This document shows positions 1 to 5,684 of a stretch of 6,697 nt of DNA, in pieces. This DNA is from Ruminococcaceae bacterium UBA1865. GTDB lineage: Bacteria; Bacillota; Clostridia; Oscillospirales; Acutalibacteraceae. The notes under the pieces are model-generated. The model ran no database searches, had not been told where the DNA came from, and saw only the letters and a list, made by a program, of their open reading frames with translations. The stretch covers positions 21,861-28,557 of the forward strand of contig DDHX01000038.1 in the NCBI GenBank assembly GCA_002338255.1, in the 5' to 3' direction. Every line of letters begins with the position of its first letter. The first letter of the stretch is position 1. Both the position numbers and the translations under genes were made by a program.

Positions 1-1139
1 GCGCCCATGCCGAATTCTCCGCCGTCGGTAAAACGGGTGGAGGCATTCACATAGACCGCCGCGGAGTCAACCTGCGCGGTGAATTTTTGCGCGCTCTCAT
101 AGCTTTTTGTGATAATCGCCTCACTGTGGCCGCTGGAGTACTTTGCAATATGTTCAATCGCATCATCAATATTATCAACTACTTTTATTGCTATAATATA
201 ATCAAGATATTCAGTCGCCCAATCCTCTTCCGTTGCAGGAATCACGCTGTCGCCCAGAATTGCGCGCGTCCTTTCACAGCCGCGGAGTTCAACCTGCTTT
301 TCGTCAAGACGCGCTTTCATCGCGGGCAAAACCTGTTCCGCGATGTCCTTGTGTACAAGCACGGTTTCAATCGCGTTGCAAACCGACGGACGGGAGGTCT
401 TGGCGTTAAATACAATATTCGCCGCCATATCGATATCGGCATCCGCGTCCACATAGACATGGCAGTTGCCCGAGCCGGTTTCAATAACCGGTACGCGCGA
501 ATTTTGCACAACGGACTGAATCAATCCCTTGCCGCCGCGCGGAATGAGCACATCAATATAATCGGTCAGCTGCATCATCTCAACGCTCGAGGAGCGATTT
601 GTGTCTGCCACAAGCTGAATACTGTCTTTGGGCAGCCCCGCCTGTTCAATCGCGGCACGCATAATTTCCGCCACACAGGTGTTGGAGAAAATGGCTTCCT
701 TGCCGCCGCGCAGAATAACCGCGTTGCCGGCTTTCAGGCAAAGCGCCGCCGCGTCTGCTGTTACGTTCGGCCTTGCTTCATAAATAATGCCGATGACGCC
801 AAGCGGAACGCGTATATGCTCGATTTTCAGTCCGTTGGGGCGCACCCCACCGCCAATTACCGTACCAATCGGGTCGCTTTGCGCCGCCACGCTGCGGATT
901 CCCTGCGCCATTCCCGCAATTCTGCCGGGATTGAGCGTAAGACGGTCGAGCAGGGCTTCGCTCATGCCGCTTTCCTTCGCATTTTTCAAGTCTTTTGTGT
1001 TTGTCGACAGGATCTCGTTTTCGCCGCTTTCAATTGCCTGTGCCATGGCCAAAAGCGCTTTATCCTTCAGCACGCCCGCCGCCGCTAACCGGCGCGCAGC
1101 CGCCTTCGCATTTTTTCCCATTTGCTCTAAAGCAGTCAT
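1..1139 (-). CDS. proA: Gamma-glutamyl phosphate reductase (glutamate-5-semialdehyde dehydrogenase), 3' end cut by window edge
   Basis: ProA catalyses the NADPH-dependent reduction of glutamyl-5-phosphate to glutamate-5-semialdehyde, the second step of proline synthesis, in the cytosol. The frame reads without interruption from the ATG at 1139 to the window edge, giving 379 codons. The family is usually about 415 aa, so roughly 35-45 C-terminal residues lie outside. Visible signatures of the aldehyde dehydrogenase superfamily are VPLGVIGIIYEARPNVTADA (111-130), the GNAVILRGGKEA block (138-149), the IPRGGKGLI stretch (199-207), the catalytic cysteine in SRPSVCNA (Cys254), and YVNASTRFTDGGEFGMG just before the edge. 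The start is set by AGAGGTGA a few bases upstream, and the N-terminus MTALEQMGKNAK is typical. The gene lies 100 bp downstream of proB, so the two most likely form an operon. Long plus-strand ORFs over this gene are shadows. Confidence 0.97.
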   Translation of the reverse strand, partial: MTALEQMGKNAKAAARRLAAAGVLKDKALLAMAQAIESGENEILSTNTKDLKNAKESGMSEALLDRLTLNPGRIAGMAQGIRSVAAQSDPIGTVIGGGVRPNGLKIEHIRVPLGVIGIIYEARPNVTADAAALCLKAGNAVILRGGKEAIFSNTCVAEIMRAAIEQAGLPKDSIQLVADTNRSSSVEMMQLTDYIDVLIPRGGKGLIQSVVQNSRVPVIETGSGNCHVYVDADADIDMAANIVFNAKTSRPSVCNAIETVLVHKDIAEQVLPAMKARLDEKQVELRGCERTRAILGDSVIPATEEDWATEYLDYIIAIKVVDNIDDAIEHIAKYSSGHSEAIITKSYESAQKFTAQVDSAAVYVNASTRFTDGGEFGMG

Positions 1140-1143
1140 GGTG

Positions 1144-1212
1144 TCACCTCTTTCTATCATTCTTTTCAATCCGGATGATCGGCACGTAAAGCATGCTGTC
1201 ATCATTTTTCAT
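1144..1212 (-). CDS. Possible 22-codon small ORF between proB and proA
   Basis: An ATG at 1212 opens a 22-codon frame (begins MKNDDSMLYVPIIRI, ends KNDRKR). Its TGA lies inside the AGAGGTGA ribosome binding site of proA, and only four bases separate that stop from the proA ATG. This geometry would suit translational coupling or a leader peptide. Against it, no convincing Shine-Dalgarno sequence precedes the ATG (only TATAGAGA), the frame is short enough to arise by chance, and I recognise no homologue. The RNA can also form a weak two-part hairpin here (GATGA...TCATC around GCATG...CGTGC, 1174-1203). Treat as a candidate only. Confidence 0.2.
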   Translation of the reverse strand: MKNDDSMLYVPIIRIEKNDRKR

Positions 1213-1219
1213 TCTCTAT

Positions 1220-1232
1220 ATTATAAATTATA
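1220..1232 (-). promoter_or_regulatory. AT-rich -10-like sequences in the proB-proA gap
   Basis: On the minus strand two overlapping TATAAT hexamers occur just after the proB stop (1232-1227 and 1225-1220). No good -35 box is seen at the proper distance; the sequence there is the end of proB. A weak secondary promoter for proA is possible, but AT-rich chance matches are at least as likely. Confidence 0.2.
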
Positions 1233-1239
1233 TTCTATC

Positions 1240-2040
1240 TTACTTCTTTTCTTTGCCGAAAACTGTCCCTATTTGAACGCCGTCAAAAAGCTGGTACAGT
1301 GTTTTGGGGTCGGCGCCGCTCATCACGCAGCAGTCGATTCCGGCCTCGTTCGCAAGCGCGGCCGCGCTCACCTTGGTGCTCATGCCGCCCGTACCGCGGT
1401 TCGACCCGGTGCCACCCGCAAGCGCGCGGATTTCATCGGTTACCTCCGCGACATACGGAATCCGTTTCGCGTCCGGATTTGTGCGCGGGTTCGCATCGTA
1501 CAAGCCGTCAATATCTGTTAATATCACAAGCAAATCGGCATCGACCAGTTTGGCAACAGTTGCGGAAAGCGTGTCGTTATCGCCAAAATTATTGCCGACC
1601 AGCTCATCAATCGCGACGGAGTCATTCTCGTTTACCACAGGGATAATATCCATCTTAATCAGTTCGCTGAATGTGTTTTCGGTGTTCTTTTTATTGTGCT
1701 CGTTGGCAATCACATCACCGGTTAATAGCACCTGCGCAACCGTACGGTTGTATTCCCCGAACAGCTTGTCATACATGAACATCAATTCACATTGCCCTAC
1801 CGCGGCAACCGCCTGCTTTTTTTCCGTTTCCTGCGGTCGCTCGGCCAATCCGAGCTTTCCGACGCCAACGCCGATTGCTCCGGAGGTGACAAGGACAATC
1901 TCCCTGCCGGAATTTTGCAGGTCGCTCAGCACCTTGCACAGTGTTTCCATTCTGCGCAGGTTCATCTTGCCGTTTTCATAAGTTAACGTGGACGTACCCA
2001 CCTTGATGACAATTCTTTTCGCCTGTGTTACAGATGACAT
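1240..2040 (-). CDS. proB: Glutamate 5-kinase, short form without PUA domain
   Basis: ProB phosphorylates the side-chain carboxyl of glutamate with ATP, the first committed and usually proline-inhibited step of proline synthesis; the labile product is passed to ProA. The 266-aa product is a single amino-acid-kinase fold. It shows IVIKVGTSTL (10-19), VTSGAIGVG (52-60), PVVNENDSVAIDE (134-146), NFGDNDTLSA (151-160), LTDIDGLYDANP (174-185) and GTGGMSTKVSAA (216-227). The chain stops where the kinase domain ends, so the C-terminal PUA domain of the roughly 367-aa enterobacterial enzyme is absent. PUA-less forms of about 267 aa are known in several Firmicutes, so this is a natural variant rather than a truncation. 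AGGAG sits eight bases before the ATG. The gene has its own promoter and a short leader without a T-box or attenuator, so feedback inhibition may be the main control. Confidence 0.97.
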   Translation of the reverse strand: MSSVTQAKRIVIKVGTSTLTYENGKMNLRRMETLCKVLSDLQNSGREIVLVTSGAIGVGVGKLGLAERPQETEKKQAVAAVGQCELMFMYDKLFGEYNRTVAQVLLTGDVIANEHNKKNTENTFSELIKMDIIPVVNENDSVAIDELVGNNFGDNDTLSATVAKLVDADLLVILTDIDGLYDANPRTNPDAKRIPYVAEVTDEIRALAGGTGSNRGTGGMSTKVSAAALANEAGIDCCVMSGADPKTLYQLFDGVQIGTVFGKEKK

Positions 2041-2072
2041 GATTGTATCTCCTAAATTTTTTGATAAATTAA

Positions 2073-2101
2073 ATTATATCATATTTCGATGACGTTTTGA
2101 A
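2073..2101 (-). promoter_or_regulatory. Promoter of proB(A)
   Basis: On the minus strand a -35 box TTCAAA (2101-2096) is followed by a 17-bp spacer and a perfect -10 TATAAT (2078-2073). TG at the extended -10 position adds support. Transcription would start near 2066, giving a leader of about 25 nt before the proB ATG that contains AAATTTAGGAGATACAATC. This is a standard SigA-type promoter placed between the small membrane protein gene and proB, so proBA can be expressed independently of upstream genes. Confidence 0.75.
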
Positions 2102-2156
2102 GAACTATATTTAAACGATGAGTGAATCAGGCCGTTAATTTTTAAAAAAAGTTCCG

Positions 2157-2474
2157 TCACGCAGTGCCGGGGATTAATCTAAAAACCGCAAGGATTCCTA
2201 ACACATGATATATCTTCGTGTCGCTGACAGATATATCATATATCGAATACAATACGTAGTTTCTTCTCTTTATAAATGGGTGGCTGTCATTGTTGTAATC
2301 TTTTCTGTTCGCTTCAATAATACTATTCATAATTTCTTTATCTGCCGTTATTGAATTATTATATCCACCTTCAAAAACAGCATTATTAAAACTTCCCCTG
2401 TTTGGATTCAAAAGCAGTAACAGAATGGAAAAGAAAACCATCGCGATCAGAACAAACACCGCTGCAACCCTCAA
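2157..2474 (-). CDS. Small membrane-anchored protein of unknown function, non-ATG start
   Basis: The frame encodes 105 aa from a TTG at 2474. An in-frame ATT at 2487-2489, four bases after the last G of a strong GGGGAGGG, would give a 110-aa protein with a typical IKKVLRV N-terminus. There is no ATG in this region, and an in-frame TGA lies just upstream of the ATT. A short positively charged N-terminus is followed by one hydrophobic segment (residues 3-22 of the TTG form: VAAVFVLIAMVFFSILLLLL), then an outward-facing polar domain of about 80 aa rich in Asn, Asp and Lys. The C-terminus (NYVLYSIYDIS...YHVLGILAVF) resembles small secreted bacterial proteins of the DUF4359 kind. That link is from memory of the pattern and is weak. 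The gene is clearly more AT-rich than its neighbours, which suggests an accessory gene inserted between pnp and proB. The promoter at 2641-2669 points into it. Confidence 0.7.
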   Translation of the reverse strand: MRVAAVFVLIAMVFFSILLLLLNPNRGSFNNAVFEGGYNNSITADKEIMNSIIEANRKDYNNDSHPFIKRRNYVLYSIYDISVSDTKIYHVLGILAVFRLIPGTA

Positions 2475-2531
2475 TACCTTTTTTATAATAAAACCCTCCC
2501 CTCAATTTGCCGCCTTAAATATGGTTTATTG

Positions 2532-2640
2532 ATACTAACCTCCAATTAAAATATAGATTCCAATTGGAGAACGCCCGGCTACGCCGTGCTTGCTTCGCGC
2601 TATAAAAACGTGGTTGCACGTTTTTAATGGATTTTAGTAT
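2532..2640. repeat. MITE-like palindromic repeat with imperfect terminal inverted repeats
   Basis: The left end ATACTAACCTCCAATTAAAA (2532-2551) and the reverse complement of the right end, ATACTAAAATCCATTAAAAA (2640-2621), align over about 20 bases with few differences. The interior contains a TCCAATTGGA palindrome (2559-2568), a GC-rich core with CGGCTACGCCG (2575-2585) and GCTTGCTTCGCGC (2588-2600), and a perfect 10-bp stem with a GTTG loop (2603-2626). It encodes nothing. No clear target-site duplication is seen. The sequence TGATACTAA...TCCAA recurs at 6674-6687, suggesting a repeat family. It would be transcribed as part of the 5' leader of the small membrane protein gene. Confidence 0.6.
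2603..2626. terminator. Hairpin with A/T arms inside the repeat, possible weak bidirectional terminator
   Basis: TAAAAACGTG and CACGTTTTTA pair perfectly over 10 bp around a four-base loop. The U run on either strand lies within the stem arm, so any terminator activity would be weak. It lies between the TTGACA promoter and the small membrane protein gene and could dampen transcription between them. Confidence 0.3.
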
Positions 2641-2669
2641 GATATAGTAATCATAACATTAATTGTCAA
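2641..2669 (-). promoter_or_regulatory. Promoter reading toward the small membrane protein gene
   Basis: On the minus strand a perfect TTGACA -35 box (2669-2664) is followed after 17 bp by TATATC (2646-2641), or after 19 bp by TATCAT (2644-2639). The upstream flank is AT-rich. It lies after the pnp terminator and directly abuts the MITE-like repeat, so the transcript would begin within the repeat end. It is the obvious promoter for the small gene ending at 2157. Confidence 0.6.
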
Positions 2670-2717
2670 TATAAGAAATGAAATCATAGATGTTTTTATG
2701 AATAATGGGTTGGAAAC

Positions 2718-2750
2718 AAAAAAACTCCCGAAGCGGTGAAGCCTCGGGAG
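2718..2750 (-). terminator. Rho-independent terminator of pnp
   Basis: On the minus strand CTCCCGAGGC (2750-2741), loop TTCACC and GCTTCGGGAG (2734-2725) form a 10-bp stem with one G.U pair, followed directly by seven U residues (2724-2718). It begins 21 bases past the pnp stop and ends the ribF-rpsO-pnp transcription unit. The single G.U pair reads as a C/A mismatch on the other strand, fitting leftward use. Confidence 0.93.
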
Positions 2751-2771
2751 CGGATGTGTTTTATTCAGAGA

Positions 2772-5036
2772 TTAGTCCTGTGACTCGCGCGGCTTGTTGG
2801 TATTTGCAATAAAGCCGTTGCTTGCACGGGGACGTTCTTCCTCGCGCGGGCGGTCGTCATGGTGGGGCATTGGGCGGCGGTCATCGCGGCGGGGCATCGG
2901 ACGGCGCGGGGTGTCGGAAATTTCATTTTCCGGAACAAGTCCCTCAACCTCGATTAAAGCATCGCGGCGGGAAAGGTTCAGTCTGCCCTTATCGTCAACT
3001 TCCAATACCTTTACCATGACTTCATCGCCAACATTGACAACGTCGGTCACTTTATCGATACGCTTTACATCGAGGCGGGAAATGTGGACGAGTCCTTCTT
3101 TACCCGGTGCGATTTCAACAAACGCGCCGAAGTCCATGATACGGGTTACCTTGCCGTTGTAAATCGCACCCGGCTCCGGGTCGTTGACAATGGTGTCGAT
3201 AATCGTCATTGCGCGCTTGCAGTTTTCAGCGTCAATACCGGAAACAAAGATATGGCCGTCTTCTTCAACATCGACCTTCACGCTGCATTCAGCGCAGATC
3301 TTCTGAATGACTTTGCCGCCGGAACCGATGACTTCGCGAATTTTTTCAACCGGAATAATGGTTGAAAGCATCTTGGGAGCATACTTGGAAAGTTCTGTGC
3401 GCGGCTGGGGAATTGTTTTGAGCATGACTTCATCAAGAATATAATCTCTTGCATGATGTGTTTTCTCAAGGGCTTCCTTTACCATTTCCGGCGTTAAGCC
3501 GTCAATTTTAAGATCCATCTGGATTGCGGTGATACCCTCATGAGTACCGGCAACCTTAAAGTCCATGTCGCCAAAGAAATCTTCAAGGCCCTGAATATCG
3601 ACCATGGTCATCCAGCGGTCACCCTCGGTGATTAATCCGCAGGAAATACCGGCGACAGGCGCCTTAATCGGCACACCGGCAGCCATCAACGCAAGCGTTG
3701 ATGCACAGATGGAACCCTGTGAGGTGGAGCCGTTGGAGGACAGCACTTCAGAAACAAGGCGATACGCGTATGGGAATTCCTCAACCGTCGGGATGACCGG
3801 CACAAGCGCTCTTTCAGCAAGCGCGCCGTGACCGATTTCACGTCTGCCCGGGCCGCGGCTCGGTTTTGTTTCACCGACAGAGTAGGACGGGAAGTTGTAC
3901 TGGTGGATGTAGCGCTTGCTTGTCTCCTCGTCGATTCCGTCGAGCATCTGAGCATCGCTTACAGGGCCCAAGGTTACGACGGTGAGAACCTGTGTCTGTC
4001 CTCTGGTGAACATACCGGAACCGTGTACGCGCGGCAAAAGGTCAATTTCAGCGTCAAGCGGCCTGATCTGATCCATTCCTCTTCCGTCAACGCGCTTTTT
4101 CTCGTCCAGCAGCCAGCGGCGCACAATGTTCTTCTGTGTTTTGTACATGCACTCGTCGATTTTAGCAGCTTGATCAGGATATATAGCATCGAATTTCTCG
4201 TGTACTTTTTCATAAATCGGCTTTAATCTTGCATCGCGGACGGACTTGTCGTCCGTATCGAGCGCAAGTTTAACGTCCTCGGTTGCAAATGCCTTAACGG
4301 CGCCGAGCATTTCTTCGTCCGGCTCATTGCTCGGATAGCTGAACTTGGGTTTTCCGATTTCAGCCTTAATGCCCTTGATGAATTCAATGATTTTCTGGTT
4401 GGCTTCGTGGCCGGCCATAATACCGTTGTACATCACTTCGTCGGAAACGATATTCGCGCCCGCCTCAATCATGGCGATGCGGGAATCGGTGGAAGCGACG
4501 GTAACAGCCATCTGTGAAACCTTGCGCTGTTCGGCGTTGGGGTTAATCACATACTCGCCGTTCACATAGCCCACGGAAACGTCGGAAATAGGGCCTTTCC
4601 ACGGGATGTCGGAAATGCTGAGTGCGATGGAGGTACCGACCATTGCGGCAATTTCAGGCGCGCAGTCGTGGTCAACCGCCATAACGGTGCAGACAACAGA
4701 AACGTCGTTGCGCATATCCTTCGGGAAAAGCGGACGAATCGGGCGGTCAATCACGCGGGAGGTGAGGATTGCCTTGTCGCTCGGGCGGCCTTCGCGCTTA
4801 ATAAAAGAGCCCGGAATTCTGCCGACAGAATACAGTTTTTCCTCAAAATCAACGGAAAGCGGGAAGAAGTCCACGCCTTCACGCGGCTTTGGGGAAGCTG
4901 TTACCGCAACGTGAACCACTGTTTCGCCGTAACGTACCAGGCATGCGCCGTTTGCAAGCTGTGCCATCTTTCCGGTCTCGATTACGAGCGGACGTCCGGC
5001 AAAGTCTATTTCATAGGTCTTAAAATTGTCAAACAT
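2772..5036 (-). CDS. pnp: Polynucleotide phosphorylase (polyribonucleotide nucleotidyltransferase)
   Basis: PNPase degrades RNA from the 3' end by phosphorolysis, releasing nucleoside diphosphates, and can also add tails; it works as a trimer in mRNA turnover. The 754-aa product has the full family layout: RNase PH domain 1 (about 10-140), the alpha-helical linker (about 235-310), RNase PH domain 2 (about 315-545), KH (about 555-615, with GSGG at 571-574) and S1 (about 622-692). Active-site residues fall at the same numbers as I recall for E. coli: Arg398-Arg399 in GPGRREIGHG, Ser439 in NGSTSQ, and Asp486, Asp492 and Lys494 in EDFFGDMDFKVAG. After S1 comes an Arg/Pro/Asp-rich tail of about 55 residues, which makes it longer than the usual 700-710 aa. 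GGAGG lies six bases before the ATG. No strong promoter is seen in the gap, so cotranscription with rpsO is likely. Confidence 0.98.
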   Translation of the reverse strand: MFDNFKTYEIDFAGRPLVIETGKMAQLANGACLVRYGETVVHVAVTASPKPREGVDFFPLSVDFEEKLYSVGRIPGSFIKREGRPSDKAILTSRVIDRPIRPLFPKDMRNDVSVVCTVMAVDHDCAPEIAAMVGTSIALSISDIPWKGPISDVSVGYVNGEYVINPNAEQRKVSQMAVTVASTDSRIAMIEAGANIVSDEVMYNGIMAGHEANQKIIEFIKGIKAEIGKPKFSYPSNEPDEEMLGAVKAFATEDVKLALDTDDKSVRDARLKPIYEKVHEKFDAIYPDQAAKIDECMYKTQKNIVRRWLLDEKKRVDGRGMDQIRPLDAEIDLLPRVHGSGMFTRGQTQVLTVVTLGPVSDAQMLDGIDEETSKRYIHQYNFPSYSVGETKPSRGPGRREIGHGALAERALVPVIPTVEEFPYAYRLVSEVLSSNGSTSQGSICASTLALMAAGVPIKAPVAGISCGLITEGDRWMTMVDIQGLEDFFGDMDFKVAGTHEGITAIQMDLKIDGLTPEMVKEALEKTHHARDYILDEVMLKTIPQPRTELSKYAPKMLSTIIPVEKIREVIGSGGKVIQKICAECSVKVDVEEDGHIFVSGIDAENCKRAMTIIDTIVNDPEPGAIYNGKVTRIMDFGAFVEIAPGKEGLVHISRLDVKRIDKVTDVVNVGDEVMVKVLEVDDKGRLNLSRRDALIEVEGLVPENEISDTPRRPMPRRDDRRPMPHHDDRPREEERPRASNGFIANTNKPRESQD
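2850..2903 (-). repeat. 27-bp tandem duplication in the pnp tail
   Basis: Codons 712-720 encode RPMPRRDDR and codons 721-729 encode RPMPHHDDR. The two 27-base units are adjacent and similar at the DNA level as well (2877-2903 and 2850-2876). The duplication extends the basic, proline-rich, probably disordered C-terminus of PNPase beyond the S1 domain. Confidence 0.75.
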
Positions 5037-5073
5037 ATTGTTCCTCCATTTTTATTTTTACGGGGGCAACAGG

Positions 5074-5124
5074 TTTAGCAATAAAACCGGCATCCGGCGT
5101 GCGGCTGCTCGTTTCACTGCTAAA
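5074..5124 (-). promoter_or_regulatory. Leader hairpin upstream of the pnp start
   Basis: In the minus-strand RNA TTTAGCAGTGAAAC (5124-5111) pairs with GTTTTATTGCTAAA (5087-5074) over 14 consecutive positions, two of them G.U. The loop is 23 nt and GC-rich. The G.U pairs would be C/A mismatches in the opposite RNA, so the fold is specific to the pnp sense transcript. It ends 37 bases before the ATG and leaves the GGAGG site free. By analogy with the autoregulated E. coli pnp leader, it could be a processing or control element; that role is inferred. Confidence 0.6.
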
Positions 5125-5152
5125 ATCCCATTCCTGCCCATAATGTTTTGTT

Positions 5153-5256
5153 TATAGCAATTCAACAAATAAAGAGGAAAATCGACTTACTGTCTCCCCC
5201 GCCGTAGGCGGGGGAGACAGTAAGAAAAAATCCAAGTTATTCAAAACATTGCTATA
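5153..5256. repeat. 104-bp MITE-like palindromic element in the rpsO-pnp gap
   Basis: The element is bounded by perfect 9-bp inverted repeats, TATAGCAAT (5153-5161) and ATTGCTATA (5248-5256). GTT flanks it directly on both sides (5150-5152 and 5257-5259), compatible with a 3-bp target duplication; a TA duplication is also possible. The centre is a perfect 18-bp stem with a 3-base loop (5186-5224), separated from the ends by AT-rich arms. It has no coding capacity. This is the structure expected of a small non-autonomous transposable element, but copies elsewhere cannot be checked from this window. Confidence 0.6.
5186..5224. other. Perfect 18-bp hairpin in the pnp leader
   Basis: CTTACTGTCTCCCCCGCC (5186-5203) and its exact reverse complement (5207-5224) surround a GTA loop. 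In the rpsO-pnp transcript this would be a very stable 18-bp double-stranded RNA. Downstream on the minus strand the sequence is TCGATTTTCCTCTTT, not an immediate U run, so it is a poor classical terminator. A role as an RNase III cleavage site or transcript barrier is inferred from the position. Confidence 0.75.
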
Positions 5257-5275
5257 GTTGTCATAAATAGCCTAA

Positions 5276-5301
5276 AGGCAGGCGACAAAAGCCGCCTGCC
5301 T
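5276..5301 (-). terminator. Terminator-like hairpin after rpsO
   Basis: In the minus-strand RNA AGGCAGGCG (5301-5293) pairs with CGCCTGCCT (5284-5276), extended by a G.U and a C-G pair to an 11-bp stem with a UUUU loop. It starts 13 bases after the rpsO stop. The trailing sequence TTAGGCTATTTATG is only moderately U-rich, so termination may be partial, which would set the rpsO to pnp ratio, or the hairpin may act as a 3'-end stabiliser. Confidence 0.55.
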
Positions 5302-5314
5302 AATTACTCTAAAA

Positions 5315-5578
5315 TTACTTGCGAATACCTAGTTTTGCGATAATGGCACGATAGCGCTCAATGTCTGTATTCTGTAGGTAGTGCAGAAGGCTTCTTCTTG
5401 TAGCAACCATCTTAAGCAAACCACGCTCAGAATGATGATCCTTGCGGTGTATTCTCATATGGTCGGTCAAATCCTTGATTCTCTTTGTGAGAACTGCAAT
5501 CTGTACTTCGGAAGAACCTGTGTCGCCTTCATGTACCGCAAATTCTTTGATTATCGCGGTTTTTTCTTCTTTTAACAT
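5315..5578 (-). CDS. rpsO: 30S ribosomal protein S15
   Basis: S15 is a primary binder of 16S rRNA that helps assemble the platform of the small subunit. From the ATG at 5578 the product is 87 aa ([13 protein letters not shown]...AKLGIRK), close to the usual 89. Hallmarks are [17 protein letters not shown] (18-34), [15 protein letters not shown] (44-58) and TRRSLLHYL (60-68). Glu at position 51 sits where many homologues have Arg. An in-frame GTG at 5590 would add four residues, but it lies inside the AAAGGTGG ribosome binding site; the ATG eight bases after GGTGG is the better start. It has its own promoter and a structured leader, and lies between ribF and pnp, a common bacterial order. Confidence 0.97.
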   Translation of the reverse strand: MLKEEKTAIIKEFAVHEGDTGSSEVQIAVLTKRIKDLTDHMRIHRKDHHSERGLLKMVATRRSLLHYLQNTDIERYRAIIAKLGIRK

Positions 5579-5678
5579 TGTTTTTTCCACCTTTTTTTAA
5601 TTTACCCACAATCGCAGAAAAAGGCTGGTGAATTCCCCGTTGGGGCTTACTCCTAGATCCGGGAAAGGGGCATAATGC
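5579..5678 (-). promoter_or_regulatory. Structured rpsO leader, candidate S15 autoregulatory RNA
   Basis: The predicted 5' leader is about 100 nt. CCTTTTT (5624-5618) can pair with AAAAAGG (5596-5590), covering the rpsO Shine-Dalgarno; CACC (5630-5627) is a second possible partner for GGTG. Upstream, the single GGGG (5638-5635) can pair with either of two CCCC runs (5645-5642 or 5670-5667), so alternative folds are possible. S15 represses its own translation through leader RNA in several bacteria, with structures that differ between lineages. I do not recognise a specific known class here, so the assignment is inferred. Confidence 0.45.
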
Positions 5679-5684
5679 AGTAAT

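Noticed and set aside
87..1088. 333-aa plus-strand open frame
   Set aside because: It lies antisense to proA, whose frame carries all family motifs. The open antisense frame follows from codon bias, and its translation resembles no protein I know and has no clear ribosome binding site.
787..1521. 244-aa plus-strand open frame spanning proA, the gap and proB
   Set aside because: It is antisense to two certain genes, crosses their intergenic region, and its product has a shadow-like composition with no recognisable domain.
1304..1981. 225-aa plus-strand open frame within proB
   Set aside because: It mirrors proB in the opposite strand. Its Ser/Pro-rich translation is what antisense of a Gly/Ala-rich kinase gives.
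2041..2156. Search for a T-box, attenuator or terminator between the small membrane protein gene and proB
   Set aside because: Only the proB promoter and its short leader are seen. TTTTTTTAAAAATTAA near 2120-2150 does not form a GC-containing hairpin.
4668..5078. 136-aa plus-strand frame overlapping the pnp start
   Set aside because: It is antisense to conserved RNase PH domain codons and to the pnp ribosome binding site, with no promoter or known homology.
5125..5165. Possible pnp promoter (TTGAAT, 17 bp, TATGGG on the minus strand)
   Set aside because: The -10 hexamer matches the consensus at only three positions, and the region is AT-rich enough for chance hits.
5579..5590. GTG start adding four residues to S15
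   Set aside because: This GTG is part of the AAAGGTGG Shine-Dalgarno itself and has no site of its own; the ATG at 5578 has ideal spacing and gives the normal N-terminus.
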